Of a stretch of 64,000 nucleotides of DNA, positions 1 through 8,932 are shown piece by piece. The stretch's first letter is position 1, and every line of letters begins with the position of its first letter. Source of the DNA: Ascidiaceihabitans sp034111945 (lineage in GTDB: Bacteria > Pseudomonadota > Alphaproteobacteria > Rhodobacterales > Rhodobacteraceae); assembly GCA_047626725.1 (NCBI GenBank), contig JBLHSG010000016.1:34526-98525 (forward strand), read 5' to 3'. Under the pieces are notes generated by a model. That model saw nothing but the letters and a program-made list of their open reading frames with translations. It had not been told where the DNA came from and did no database searches. Made by a program: the position numbers and the translations under genes.

Positions 1-24
1 GCATAAGAAGGTGAGAAAGCGCGT

Positions 25-714
25 ATGGATACCCCAATTGATCGGAACATCTTGGCCATGAACGATTTCAGAGCAGACAGCGGTTACGGCGCGATTGCGC
101 AGGTCGAATCCTATTGGGAAGGTCTGCGTGGCAATCGTCTGGTGCCAAAGCGGTCTGAAATTGACCCGCGCGGCATCGAAATGGCGCTTGAATTAAGCTT
201 TGTACTGGAACGTATTGCACCGGGAATGGCGCGTTTGCGGATTGCGGGCAGCCATTTGGGCGATCTGATGGGCATGGAAGTGCGTGGCATGCCACTGACC
301 TCTTTTATCACGCCAAACGGGCGCCGTGCCTTGGGCGACACCCTCGAAGAAGTGTTTCAACGTCCGGCGATTTGCGAACTGGAACTGACCGGCGAAGGTG
401 GTTTTGGCAAACCCGACCTTGAGGCGCGAATGATTTTGCTGCCGCTAAAAAGTGATCTGGGCGATATCAGCCGTGTGTTGGGATGCTTGGTATCAAAAGG
501 CGACATGGGCAAAAAACCGCGCCGCTTTGACATCACCAAAACCACAATGCGCGCCATCGAAGCACCGGCAACCGTGCCAACACCCATTCACGTTATCGAG
601 GCGGAAACGCTGGGGCAGCAACTGGCTGGTCTGGCCGAAGACGCAGCTGTGTTCAAGCAACGCACCAGCACGCCCGAAAAGCCGTATTTGCGGTTGGTCA
701 AAAACGAAGACTAG
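25..714 (+). CDS. PAS domain-containing protein (PAS_5-like)
   Basis: A 229-residue soluble protein with no signal peptide or membrane segment. The segment from about residue 28 (VESYWEGLR, then RSEIDPRGIE) through the region containing RIAGSHLGDLMGMEVRGM is typical of the small PAS_5 proteins common in Rhodobacterales, which carry one divergent PAS sensory fold and no output domain. The ligand and partner are unknown. The start has a plausible ribosome site (AAGGTGAG) about 8 bases upstream. The gene ends at a strong bidirectional terminator shared with the convergent DAHP synthase gene. The family call is fairly sure; any specific function would be a guess. Confidence 0.75.
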   Translation: MDTPIDRNILAMNDFRADSGYGAIAQVESYWEGLRGNRLVPKRSEIDPRGIEMALELSFVLERIAPGMARLRIAGSHLGDLMGMEVRGMPLTSFITPNGRRALGDTLEEVFQRPAICELELTGEGGFGKPDLEARMILLPLKSDLGDISRVLGCLVSKGDMGKKPRRFDITKTTMRAIEAPATVPTPIHVIEAETLGQQLAGLAEDAAVFKQRTSTPEKPYLRLVKNED

Positions 715-738
715 GGTTTCAACGCTGTATCACAAACG

Positions 739-775
739 AAAACGGGCGCTCGTGTATTTCACAAGCGCCCGTTTT
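739..775. terminator. Bidirectional rho-independent terminator
   Basis: Perfect 12-bp inverted repeat (AAAACGGGCGCT at 739-750, complement at 764-775) with a 13-base loop and A/T runs on both outer sides. It lies between two convergent genes and should end both transcripts. Confidence 0.85.
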
Positions 776-795
776 TGTATTTGTAAGGCGTGGCT

Positions 796-2163
796 TTAGC
801 CCGCTTTGACTTGTTTTGCAGCGCGACGGCCTGACAGTTCTTCGGCCACCAAGAACGCAAGTTCCAGTGATTGGCTGGCGTTCAGGCGTGGATCGCACGC
901 TGTGTGATAGCGATCTGACAGATCTTCGTCGCTGACTGCGCGCACGCCGCCGGTGCATTCAGTCACGTCCTGGCCGGTCATTTCGAAATGCACGCCGCCC
1001 GGAATTGTGCCTTCGGCATCATGGATCGCAAAGAAATCGCGAACTTCGCGCAGGACACTGTCAAACGGGCGGGTTTTGTAGCCCGTTGATGATTTGATCG
1101 TGTTGCCGTGCATCGGATCGCAGGTCCACAATACGTTTGCGCCCTCTTCTTTTACGGCCTTGATCAAACGCGGCATGTGTTCGCCAACGTTGCCCGCACC
1201 AAAGCGGTTGATCAGCGTCAAACGCCCGGCTTCGTTTTCGGGGTTCAGTTTTTCCATCAACACCTTGAGGTCATCTGCCGTGGTTGTCGGACCACATTTC
1301 AGACCAATCGGGTTTTGAACGCCGCGTGCGAATTCAACATGTGCACCATCTGGCTGACGGGTACGATCGCCGATCCAGATCATGTGCGCGGACCCTGCGA
1401 GCCATTTGCCGGTGGTCGAATCAACGCGAGTCAGCGCCTCTTCGTATTCCAGCAGCAGTGATTCATGGCTGGTATAGAATTCAACGGTCGAAAATTCATG
1501 CGTGGTTTCGCTGGTGATGCCAGCGGCGTTCATGAAATCCATCGTGTCCTGGATACGATCCGCGATTTGCGAATATTTTTCGACTTCGTGCTGATCGCTA
1601 AAGCCCAACGTCCATGAATGCACACGGTTCATATCGGCAAAACCACCGGTCGAAAACGCGCGCAACAAGTTCAGCGTTGCGGCGGCCTGTGTGTAGGCGC
1701 GCAACATTTTCTTGGGGTTGGGAATGCGGGCTTCGGGTGTGAATGCCAGCTCGTTAATAATGTCACCGCGGTAGCTGGGCAGTTCCACACCATCAATGGT
1801 TTCGGTGTTTGAACTGCGTGGCTTGGCGAATTGGCCGGCCATACGACCAACTTTGATCACTGGAACTTTGGCACCATAGGTCAGCACCATCGCCATTTGC
1901 AGCATCACTTTGAACGTGTCGCGAATTCCATCGGAATCAAACTGTTCAAAGCTTTCGGCGCAATCGCCGCCTTGCAACAAAAACGCCTCGCCACGGGATG
2001 CCGCGGCCAGATGCGCCTTAAGACGGCGGGCCTCGCCTGCAAAAACCAACAATGGATAGGTGCTCAGCTGAGCCTCGACAGCGTTCAGCGCCGCCGTGTC
2101 TGTATAATCGGGCATCTGAATCCGCGGTTTCGTGCGCCAATCCGATTTGTTCCAATTGCTCAT
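796..2163 (-). CDS. aroG: Class II 3-deoxy-7-phosphoheptulonate (DAHP) synthase
   Basis: Catalyses condensation of phosphoenolpyruvate with erythrose 4-phosphate, the first step of the shikimate pathway to aromatic amino acids. The 455-residue length, the QGGDCAESF motif near residue 70, the NPIGLKCGP segment and the late DPMHGNT metal-site motif are diagnostic of the class II (plant/mycobacterial-type) enzyme, unrelated in sequence to E. coli AroF/G/H. I start it at 2163 (MSNWNKSDW), which has GGAGAA correctly spaced upstream; the frame stays open 16 codons further without a better site. Cytoplasmic. No other aromatic pathway genes lie nearby, and no leader attenuator was recognised. Confidence 0.95.
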   Translation of the reverse strand: MSNWNKSDWRTKPRIQMPDYTDTAALNAVEAQLSTYPLLVFAGEARRLKAHLAAASRGEAFLLQGGDCAESFEQFDSDGIRDTFKVMLQMAMVLTYGAKVPVIKVGRMAGQFAKPRSSNTETIDGVELPSYRGDIINELAFTPEARIPNPKKMLRAYTQAAATLNLLRAFSTGGFADMNRVHSWTLGFSDQHEVEKYSQIADRIQDTMDFMNAAGITSETTHEFSTVEFYTSHESLLLEYEEALTRVDSTTGKWLAGSAHMIWIGDRTRQPDGAHVEFARGVQNPIGLKCGPTTTADDLKVLMEKLNPENEAGRLTLINRFGAGNVGEHMPRLIKAVKEEGANVLWTCDPMHGNTIKSSTGYKTRPFDSVLREVRDFFAIHDAEGTIPGGVHFEMTGQDVTECTGGVRAVSDEDLSDRYHTACDPRLNASQSLELAFLVAEELSGRRAAKQVKAG

Positions 2164-2275
2164 CTGTCTTCTCCGTTTTTGACCGTCATCAGGTCGCAAT
2201 GAAGGGTTCACCGTTTAAAAGTAACCCCGTAGTGACTATATCTCTTTTAAGTCCTCTTGACGCAAGGCTAGGAGC

Positions 2276-2353
2276 ATGACCAAGGTCGTTTATTCTGCCG
2301 TTATGGCAACCACGCTGAGCCTGCCCCGGGGTACGCTCCTCGATACAGGATAA
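2276..2353 (+). CDS. Possible 25-residue upstream ORF
   Basis: A short reading frame starts with ATG preceded by AGGAGC and ends with TAA six bases before the regulator gene at 2360. It encodes MTKVVYSAVMATTLSLPRG followed by six more residues. Position and ribosome site suggest a translated leader that could couple translation to the downstream regulator. The spacer before the regulator has only a modest AGGA of its own. It has no recognisable domain, and such a short frame can occur by chance. Confidence 0.25.
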   Translation: MTKVVYSAVMATTLSLPRGTLLDTG

Positions 2354-2359
2354 GCCGCG

Positions 2360-3385
2360 ATGTCAAATCCGCGCACGGTCTCGGCCCCGGGGATGTCCCC
2401 GAACAAAGCTGACGCTCTGAATGACAAGCCGAAACGCTATGTTTTTGTCTTGCTCGATAATTTTACACTTTTGTGTTTTTCCGCCGCTTTAGAAAGCCTG
2501 CGCATTGCCAACCGAATGGCCGGACGCACGGTCTATGAATGGCGGGTGATTGGCGAGGGTGGCGAATTCGTCAAATCCTCGGCTGGGGCGTGGTTCAAGC
2601 TGGATGGCGACCTAGAAGAACTGACACGCGATGACACCGTGATGATTTGCGGCGGCATTGATGTTCAAAATTCGACCACCAAAAGACTGTTGAACTGGCT
2701 GCGCCGCGAGGCCCGCAAAGGTGTGACAATGGCCGGTCTGTGCACCGCCGCCTACACGCTGGGCAAAGCTGGGCTGCTGGATGGTAAAAAGGCGACGATT
2801 CACTGGGAAAATCAGGACAGCTTTGCCGAGGAATTCCTCGAAGTCGAGCTGACAAAGTCGGTTTTTGTCGTTGATGGCGCGCGATTGACCACAGCTGGTG
2901 GCACGTCGTCGATCGATTTGATGCTAAAACTGATCGCGGATCACATGGGCGAGGATTTGGCCAATTCGGTGGCTGACCAGTTGATTTATTCGTCCATTCG
3001 TACGGATCAAGACACCCAACGCCTGTCTGTGCCAACACGTATTGGCGTGCGCCACCCGAAATTGTCGCAAGTCATTCAGATCATGGAAAGCAACATCGAA
3101 GAGCCGATCAGCCCGTCGATTTTGGCCAAAGATGTCGGCATGTCGACCCGCCAGTTGGAACGGCTGTTTCGCCGCTATCTGAACCGGTCACCCAAACGGT
3201 ACTACATGGAATTGCGCCTGCAAAAGGCCCGCAATTTGCTGATGCAAACCGACATGAGCGTGATTAACGTGGCCCTTGCCTGTGGCTTTGCCTCGCCCTC
3301 GCATTTTTCCAAATGTTACCGTGCGCATTACGACACAACACCCTACCGCGAACGTGGCAGTCACGCAGGCCGTTTGTCTATTTAG
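2360..3385 (+). CDS. GlxA family transcriptional regulator (DJ-1/PfpI + AraC HTH)
   Basis: A 341-residue AraC-family regulator. Residues about 28-195 form a DJ-1/PfpI-like amidotransferase fold (FVLLDNFTLLCFSAALESLR, then AGLCTAAYTLGKAGLLDGKK with the nucleophile-elbow Cys). Residues about 235-335 hold the double helix-turn-helix (SILAKDVGMSTRQLERLFRR, then VALACGFASPSHFSKCYR). Family members such as GbdR, CdhR and ArgR of Pseudomonas control catabolism of glycine betaine, carnitine or arginine. This one is close to that group in layout, but its effector cannot be read from sequence. It is divergent from the DAHP synthase gene and stands alone, so its targets are probably elsewhere. Confidence 0.88.
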   Translation: MSNPRTVSAPGMSPNKADALNDKPKRYVFVLLDNFTLLCFSAALESLRIANRMAGRTVYEWRVIGEGGEFVKSSAGAWFKLDGDLEELTRDDTVMICGGIDVQNSTTKRLLNWLRREARKGVTMAGLCTAAYTLGKAGLLDGKKATIHWENQDSFAEEFLEVELTKSVFVVDGARLTTAGGTSSIDLMLKLIADHMGEDLANSVADQLIYSSIRTDQDTQRLSVPTRIGVRHPKLSQVIQIMESNIEEPISPSILAKDVGMSTRQLERLFRRYLNRSPKRYYMELRLQKARNLLMQTDMSVINVALACGFASPSHFSKCYRAHYDTTPYRERGSHAGRLSI

Positions 3386-3402
3386 CGTTCGTTATCATGG
3401 CG

Positions 3403-4497
3403 TTATCGGCTGATCTTGTACAAGACCCCGTCGCCAGCGCTTAGAAACCAGATCGACCCGTCGCTGGCCTGTTGAATGTCACGCACGCGGTTGGTTTGGT
3501 CGTTTTGCAGCCGCTCGACCTCTTGAACCGCACCGTTTTGGGGGCGCAGTCGACTGATCATATCAAACTTTAGGCTGCCAACCAGAATATCGCCCTGCCA
3601 TTCGGGAAACATTTGCCCAGAATAAACCAGCAATCCGGACGGCGCGATCGATGGGTCCCAATAGTGTTGTGGCTGCTGCATGCCGTTTTTGGCCACGCCG
3701 TCGCCGATTTTACGGCCCGAATAATGCACACCGTAGCTGATCACCGGCCAGCCATAGTTCGCGCCGGTTTCGATCTTGTTCACCTCGTCGCCGCCTTTGG
3801 CCCCGTGTTCCGCTGTCCAAAGTGTGCCGTTTGCGTCCAGCCCGGCCCCTTGCGGATTGCGGTGCCCGAAGGAATAGATTTCCGGCGCGATGCCGTGTTG
3901 GCCAAGAAACGGATTGTCCCTTGGCACCGATCCATCGCGATTGATGCGCACGATTGATCCGTTGTGATTGCTGCGGTCCTGCGCAGACGGGCGATCGCCG
4001 CGATCCCCGATGGTGACAAATAGCGTGCCGTCCAATGCCTCGACCACGCGCGATCCGAAATGACGACCGGTTCGACCAACGGGCGCGCTTTGAAACAGAT
4101 CGGTCAAGCCTGTCAGCGATTTGCCGTCTTTACTAAGCCGCGCGCGCGCGAGGGTTGTTCCACCACCTTGGGGCTGTGCCTTTGTGTAGGTTAAAAACAG
4201 TGTGCGACTGGTTGCAAAATCACGCGCCAAAGTGACATCCAGCAAACCGCCCTGCCCGTCAGCCCGCACTACAGGCGTATTCGCAACCACGTGCCGTGCG
4301 CCGTCTTTGATCAACAGCAGTTCACCGTCGCGTTCCGTCACCAGCACCGATCCGTCGGGCAATTGCGCAAAGGCCCACGGCGTATCAAGGCCCTGAACCA
4401 CCGGATCAACCCGCATCGTTCCCAATGAAGTTTCCAGCGCAATTGCGGGAGATGCGATTCCCACGCCTGCAAAGATCAAAGTCAAATATTTGAACAT
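3403..4497 (-). CDS. PQQ-dependent aldose sugar dehydrogenase family protein, secreted
   Basis: Predicted periplasmic soluble quinoprotein of the GDH-B/YliI (Asd) six-bladed beta-propeller family, which oxidises aldose sugars with PQQ. Start placed at 4497 (MFKYLTLIFAGVGIASPAIA) because AGGAGC lies just upstream and the following residues form a Sec signal peptide cleaved near AIA-LE. Family landmarks: DTPWAFAQLPDGSVLVTER, HFGSRVVEALDGTLFVTIGDRG, SFGHRNPQG and LWTAEHGAKGGDEVN. At 364 residues it is full length. Whether the cell makes PQQ cannot be judged here; some family members have been characterised only on broad sugar mixtures. Confidence 0.9.
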   Translation of the reverse strand: MFKYLTLIFAGVGIASPAIALETSLGTMRVDPVVQGLDTPWAFAQLPDGSVLVTERDGELLLIKDGARHVVANTPVVRADGQGGLLDVTLARDFATSRTLFLTYTKAQPQGGGTTLARARLSKDGKSLTGLTDLFQSAPVGRTGRHFGSRVVEALDGTLFVTIGDRGDRPSAQDRSNHNGSIVRINRDGSVPRDNPFLGQHGIAPEIYSFGHRNPQGAGLDANGTLWTAEHGAKGGDEVNKIETGANYGWPVISYGVHYSGRKIGDGVAKNGMQQPQHYWDPSIAPSGLLVYSGQMFPEWQGDILVGSLKFDMISRLRPQNGAVQEVERLQNDQTNRVRDIQQASDGSIWFLSAGDGVLYKISR

Positions 4498-4654
4498 GTT
4501 CCGCTCCTGATGCCACAATAAGGAAATAGGGTTGTTTTTCCCCCAAACCAGAGGACAAACGGTAAGTAATGTGTGATTTATTGTACTTTTCTTTTATTCG
4601 GCACCGCCGTAGTCTGACCAACAGGACATGAGATCCGACAAGGGAGAGACCAAC

Positions 4655-5851
4655 ATGAAAAAACTACTTACAGCCACAGCGGCAACAGCACTGATGGCAG
4701 GCGCAGCATTCGCTGGCGGCCATGGAAAAGAAGTCAAAATCGGCGTAATCTTGGGCTTTACGGGCCCGTTAGAATCCATCACCCCAGCCATGGGTGCCGG
4801 CGCTGAAATGGCGATGGCCGAAGTTACGGCGTCTGGCATGTTGCTGGATGCTGCCAAGGTAATCTCGGTACGCGCAGACAGCACGTGCATCGATTCCGGT
4901 GCCGCAACAGCCGCAGCCGAACGTCTGGTAACAGCCGAAAAAGTTGACGCAATCATGGGCGCTGACTGCTCTGGTGTGACCGGTGCAATCTTGCAAAACG
5001 TCGCCCGCGCAAACGGCATTGTTATGGTATCGCCATCCGCGACATCCCCTGGCCTGTCCACTGCAGAAGACGACGGCTTGTTCTTCCGCACGGCACCATC
5101 TGATGCACGCCAAGGCGTGATCATGACGAACATCTTGCAAGATCGTGGCGTCAAAGAAGTTGCTTTGACATACACCAACAACGACTACGGCAAAGGTTTG
5201 GCCGATGCGTTCCAAGCATCATTCGAAGCAGCCGGCGGTACAGTCACAATCTCCGCAGCACACGAAGACGGCAAAGCAGACTATTCTGCTGAAGTTGGTT
5301 CATTGGCATCTGCCGGTGGCGAAGTTCTGGTTGTTGCAGGTTACGTTGACCAAGGTGGTTCCGGCGTGATCCGCGCTGCAATCGACACAGGCGCATTTGA
5401 CACATTCTACGTGCCAGATGGCATGGTTGGTGCCAAATTGAACGAAAACTTTGGCGCAGAAATGAACGGTTCTTATGGCGCATATCCAGGCACAGACAGT
5501 GCTGGTGCGGCAACGTTCGTTGAATTGGCCAAAGCAGCCGGTTTTGAAGGCACAGGCGCATTTGCACCAGAAAGCTATGACGCAGCCGCGTTGATCATGC
5601 TGGCGATGCAAGCCGCAGATTCCAAAGACTCTGCTGACTTCAAAGACCACATCATGGACGTTGCAAACGCACCTGGCGTTGAAATCTTCCCTGGTGAATT
5701 GGCCAAAGGTTTGGAACTGCTGAAAGCCGGCACAGACATCGACTATGTTGGTGCATCTGCTGTTGAATTGATTGGTGGCGGCGAGTCTGCTGGCAACTAC
5801 CAAGAAGTCGAATTCAAAGACGGCGTGTATTCCACAATCGGTTACCGCTAA
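4655..5851 (+). CDS. Branched-chain amino acid-type ABC transporter substrate-binding protein
   Basis: Periplasmic type I binding protein (LivJ/peripla_BP_6 family, 398 residues) feeding the permeases encoded just downstream. The start at MKKLLTATAATALMAGAAFA is chosen because GGGAGAG precedes it and it opens a clean Sec signal peptide. VKIGVILGFTGPLESITPAM marks the first lobe, and two Cys residues (DSTCIDSG and GADCSGV) probably form a disulphide. Codon use is biased and repetitive, as expected for a highly expressed binding protein. A hairpin after the stop probably lowers expression of the remaining operon relative to this gene. The substrate could be Leu/Ile/Val, another amino acid or an amide. 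Confidence 0.9.
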   Translation: MKKLLTATAATALMAGAAFAGGHGKEVKIGVILGFTGPLESITPAMGAGAEMAMAEVTASGMLLDAAKVISVRADSTCIDSGAATAAAERLVTAEKVDAIMGADCSGVTGAILQNVARANGIVMVSPSATSPGLSTAEDDGLFFRTAPSDARQGVIMTNILQDRGVKEVALTYTNNDYGKGLADAFQASFEAAGGTVTISAAHEDGKADYSAEVGSLASAGGEVLVVAGYVDQGGSGVIRAAIDTGAFDTFYVPDGMVGAKLNENFGAEMNGSYGAYPGTDSAGAATFVELAKAAGFEGTGAFAPESYDAAALIMLAMQAADSKDSADFKDHIMDVANAPGVEIFPGELAKGLELLKAGTDIDYVGASAVELIGGGESAGNYQEVEFKDGVYSTIGYR

Positions 5852-5872
5852 ATCCGAGCGATAAATCTGGAG

Positions 5873-5896
5873 CAGCCCAAGGGAAACTTTGGGCTG
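5873..5896 (+). terminator. Attenuating hairpin after the binding-protein gene
   Basis: CAGCCCAA at 5873-5880 pairs with TTGGGCTG at 5889-5896; a short T tract follows. It lies 20 bases after the binding-protein stop and 70 bases before livG. Such hairpins commonly stabilise the binding-protein mRNA and let only part of transcription continue. Confidence 0.55.
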
Positions 5897-5966
5897 TTTC
5901 AATGAGATAGGATCCACTGTTAAAGTGGCAAGCTGCGAAAAGTAGCAAAATTCGGGGGAATTGCTG

Positions 5967-6749
5967 ATGATCGTCGTCAATGACGTTCACAAGAGCTTTG
6001 GCGGTTTTAAAGCCGTTGATGGCGCGAGCCTGTCGATCGCTGAAAAGTCGATTACAGGGCTCATTGGTCCAAACGGGGCCGGAAAAACCACATTGTTTAA
6101 CGTGATCGCCGGGGTACTGCCCCCGTCGTCTGGATCCGTGACAATGGCGGGCGAGGACATCACGGGCCTGCCCCCACATGAATTATTTCACAAGGGATTG
6201 CTGCGCACGTTTCAGATCGCGCACGAGTTTTCCTCGATGACTTGCCGCGAGAACCTGATGATGGTGCCTGGTGGACAATCAGGCGAAACGCTTTGGAACA
6301 CATGGTTCGGGCGCAAACGCATCGCGGATGAAGAACGCGCATTGGCTGCAAAAGCCGATGAGGTTCTGGAATTCCTGACTGTTGAACATTTGGCCGATCA
6401 CAAGGCCGGTCAGGTATCTGGCGGCCAGAAAAAGCTGCTGGAACTGGGGCGCACCATGATGGTCGACGCCAAGATCGTGTTTCTGGACGAAGTTGGCGCA
6501 GGCGTAAACCGCACCCTGCTGAACACCATTGGTGATGCGATTTTGCGTCTGAACCAAGAACGCGATTACACCTTTGTGGTCATTGAACACGACATGGATT
6601 TCATCGGGCGCATTTGTGATCCGGTGATTTGTATGGCCGAAGGCAAGGTTTTGGCTCAAGGCACCTTGGCCGAGATCAAGGCCAACGAACAAGTGATCGA
6701 AGCGTACCTTGGCACTGGCCTGAAGAACAAAGAACAGGTGGGTGCATAA
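5967..6749 (+). CDS. livG: LivG-type ABC transporter ATP-binding protein
   Basis: One of two cytoplasmic ATPases of the LIV-type importer. Walker A GPNGAGKTT at about residues 34-42, signature SGGQKK, Walker B VFLDEVGAGVN, and an H-loop in VVIEHDMDFI. The Walker B segment reads DEVGAG where the textbook family has DEPAAG, a conservative change that keeps the catalytic Glu. I use ATG at 5967 because GGGGGAA lies 8 bases before it; a TTG two codons earlier is too close to that site. The stop overlaps the livF start by one base (TAATG), implying coupled translation. Confidence 0.92.
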   Translation: MIVVNDVHKSFGGFKAVDGASLSIAEKSITGLIGPNGAGKTTLFNVIAGVLPPSSGSVTMAGEDITGLPPHELFHKGLLRTFQIAHEFSSMTCRENLMMVPGGQSGETLWNTWFGRKRIADEERALAAKADEVLEFLTVEHLADHKAGQVSGGQKKLLELGRTMMVDAKIVFLDEVGAGVNRTLLNTIGDAILRLNQERDYTFVVIEHDMDFIGRICDPVICMAEGKVLAQGTLAEIKANEQVIEAYLGTGLKNKEQVGA

Positions 6750-7462
6750 TGGCTGAACCATTTTTGATCGGCGACATGATGACGGGCGGCTACGGCGCTG
6801 GCCCTGACATTTTGCACGACTGTACAATTGCCGTAAACAAAGGCGAGATTGCCGTGATTGTTGGCCCGAACGGCGCTGGCAAATCCACCGCAATGAAGGC
6901 TGTGTTTGGCATGCTGGATGTGCGCAAAGGCGCTGTGCGTTTGGACGGTGTGGATATCACATCGCTGTCGCCTCAAGATCGTGTGGTTCAGGGGATGGGC
7001 TTTGTGCCGCAGACCTCGAACATCTTTACGTCGATGACCGTCGAGGAAAACCTCGAAATGGGTGCCTTTATCCGGCGCGATGAAATTTCGGATACGATGG
7101 CGCAGATTTACGATCTGTTCCCGATCCTCAAGGAAAAGCGCAATCAGGCGGCGGGCGAATTGTCTGGCGGACAACGTCAGCAAGTCGCCGTTGGTCGCGC
7201 GTTGATGACCCAGCCCAAGGTTTTGATGCTGGATGAACCAACAGCCGGTGTATCGCCGATCGTCATGGACGAATTGTTTGACCGCATCATCGAGGTCGCC
7301 CGCACAGGCATTCCGATTTTGATGGTTGAACAGAACGCCCGACAAGCACTTGAAATCGCTGACAAAGGTTACGTTCTGGTTCAGGGCCGCAATGCGTTTA
7401 CGGGGACAGGCCGCGAATTGCTGAACGATCCCGAAGTGCGCAAATCGTTTTTGGGGGGCTGA
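6749..7462 (+). CDS. livF: LivF-type ABC transporter ATP-binding protein
   Basis: Second ATPase of the importer, 237 residues. Walker A GPNGAGKST near residue 37, signature LSGGQRQQVAVGRAL, Walker B VLMLDEPTAGVSP and switch region LMVEQNARQALEIADKGYVL are the LivF pattern. Start at 6749 overlaps the livG stop by one base; the frame remains open further upstream but only as a shadow of livG. Followed one base later by the acetyltransferase gene. Confidence 0.93.
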   Translation: MAEPFLIGDMMTGGYGAGPDILHDCTIAVNKGEIAVIVGPNGAGKSTAMKAVFGMLDVRKGAVRLDGVDITSLSPQDRVVQGMGFVPQTSNIFTSMTVEENLEMGAFIRRDEISDTMAQIYDLFPILKEKRNQAAGELSGGQRQQVAVGRALMTQPKVLMLDEPTAGVSPIVMDELFDRIIEVARTGIPILMVEQNARQALEIADKGYVLVQGRNAFTGTGRELLNDPEVRKSFLGG

Positions 7463-7463
7463 T

Positions 7464-7922
7464 ATGGGAACTGTAAACATCCGCCTTGGCGACGCCATAG
7501 AACCGGTGGCACAGGAATTACTCGGCGCAAGCCACGCGCTTATGCAAAGTATGTTCCCGTCGACTGCAAACCACTTTCTGTCGATTGAAGAACTGCGCGC
7601 CCAGCACATCAAATTTTGGCTCGCCGAGACGGACAGTGAAACAGTCGGCTGCGCGGCCCTCGCAACACAGCAAGACTACGGCGAGGTCAAATCGATGTTT
7701 GTGGCCCCAGCCGGTCGCGGCAAAGGTGTCGCAGCTAAATTATTGGAAAACCTGATCGCCCAAGCCCGCGCGGACGACTTAGCGTGTTTGAGGCTCGAAA
7801 CTGGCACAGGCCTTGACGCTGCCCACCGGCTTTATGAGCGGTACAACTTTGTCGACCGTGAGGCATTTGGAACTTACGTTGTTGACGCGCCTTACAGCCG
7901 TTACATGGAGCTTGCGCTATGA
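7464..7922 (+). CDS. GNAT family N-acetyltransferase
   Basis: A 152-residue acetyl-CoA-dependent acyltransferase of the GNAT fold. Motif A is visible as SMFVAPAGRGKGVAAKLLENL near residues 80-100 (acetyl-CoA pyrophosphate loop RGKGVA), and motif B as LRLETGTGLDAAHRLYERYNF. It lies between livF and livH, starting two bases after the livF stop and overlapping livH by 4 bp (ATGA), so it is part of the transporter operon. A plausible but unproven role is acetylation of the imported compound or its breakdown product. The acceptor cannot be inferred from the sequence. Confidence 0.85.
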   Translation: MGTVNIRLGDAIEPVAQELLGASHALMQSMFPSTANHFLSIEELRAQHIKFWLAETDSETVGCAALATQQDYGEVKSMFVAPAGRGKGVAAKLLENLIAQARADDLACLRLETGTGLDAAHRLYERYNFVDREAFGTYVVDAPYSRYMELAL

Positions 7923-8932
7923 TTGATGTCCTAAACGCCCTCGTGGCCTTTACCAACTTTGTGTTCATCCCGGCCACCGCCTATGGCGCGCAGCTGGCGC
8001 TTGGTGCGCTTGGCGTCACGTTGATTTACAGCATCTTGCGGTTCTCGAACTTTGCGCATGGTGACACCATGGCGTTTGGCGCGATGGTCACGATCCTGTT
8101 CACATGGCTGTTCCAGTCGTGGGGCATTTCGCTGGGTCCGCTTCCGACTGCCCTGCTTGCCCTGCCCTTTGGTATCCTTGGCTGTATGGCGCTGGTGCTG
8201 TTCACCGACCGTGTGGTGTATAAATTTTACCGCGAACAAAAGGCCAAGCCGGTGATCCTTGTGATTGTCTCGCTTGGGGTCATGTTTATCATGAACGGCC
8301 TTGTGCGTTTTATCATCGGACCAGAGGATCAGCGGTTTGCAGATGGTGAACGGTTCATCATTTCTGTGCGTGAATTCAAAGCCTTAACCGGCCTCAAAGA
8401 AGGGTTGGCGTTTAAAACCACCCAAGGCATCACCGTGGTCACAGCCGTGATTGTTGTGATCGCATTGTTCTGGTTTTTGAACCGCACACGCACTGGTAAA
8501 TCGATGCGCGCCTATTCCGACAACGAAGACCTGGCGCTGCTGTCAGGCATCAATCCCGAAAAGGTCGTGATGATCACGTGGTTGATCGTGGCGGCATTGG
8601 CGACCATCGCAGGCACGCTGTATGGCCTTGATAAATCGTTCAAGCCATTCATCTTTTTACAGCTGTTGTTGCCGGTGTTTGCCGCTGCAATCGTTGGTGG
8701 ACTTGGCAGTCCAATCGGGGCAATCGCGGGCGGTTTTGTCATCGCCTTTTCCGAGGTCATGATCACCTATGCGTGGAAAAAAGTCGCGACCTACGTGCTG
8801 CCTGATGCATGGGCACCCGACAGCCTCGTTCAGTTGTTGTCGACCGATTATAAATTTGCGGTCAGCTTTGTGATCTTGATCATTGTGCTGCTGTTCCGCC
8901 CAACAGGTCTATTCGCAGGGAAATCGGTATGA
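7919..8932 (+). CDS. livH: LivH-type ABC transporter permease
   Basis: Integral membrane subunit of the importer, 337 residues with about eight hydrophobic helices. The GALGVTLIYSILRFSNFAHGD segment near residue 30 and NGLVRFIIGPEDQRF are LivH-family signatures. The segment near LLSGINPEKVVMITWLIVAA is the ATPase-contacting loop. It overlaps the GNAT gene upstream and livM downstream, each by 4 bp (ATGA), which supports stoichiometric coupled synthesis. Confidence 0.93.
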   Translation: MIDVLNALVAFTNFVFIPATAYGAQLALGALGVTLIYSILRFSNFAHGDTMAFGAMVTILFTWLFQSWGISLGPLPTALLALPFGILGCMALVLFTDRVVYKFYREQKAKPVILVIVSLGVMFIMNGLVRFIIGPEDQRFADGERFIISVREFKALTGLKEGLAFKTTQGITVVTAVIVVIALFWFLNRTRTGKSMRAYSDNEDLALLSGINPEKVVMITWLIVAALATIAGTLYGLDKSFKPFIFLQLLLPVFAAAIVGGLGSPIGAIAGGFVIAFSEVMITYAWKKVATYVLPDAWAPDSLVQLLSTDYKFAVSFVILIIVLLFRPTGLFAGKSV

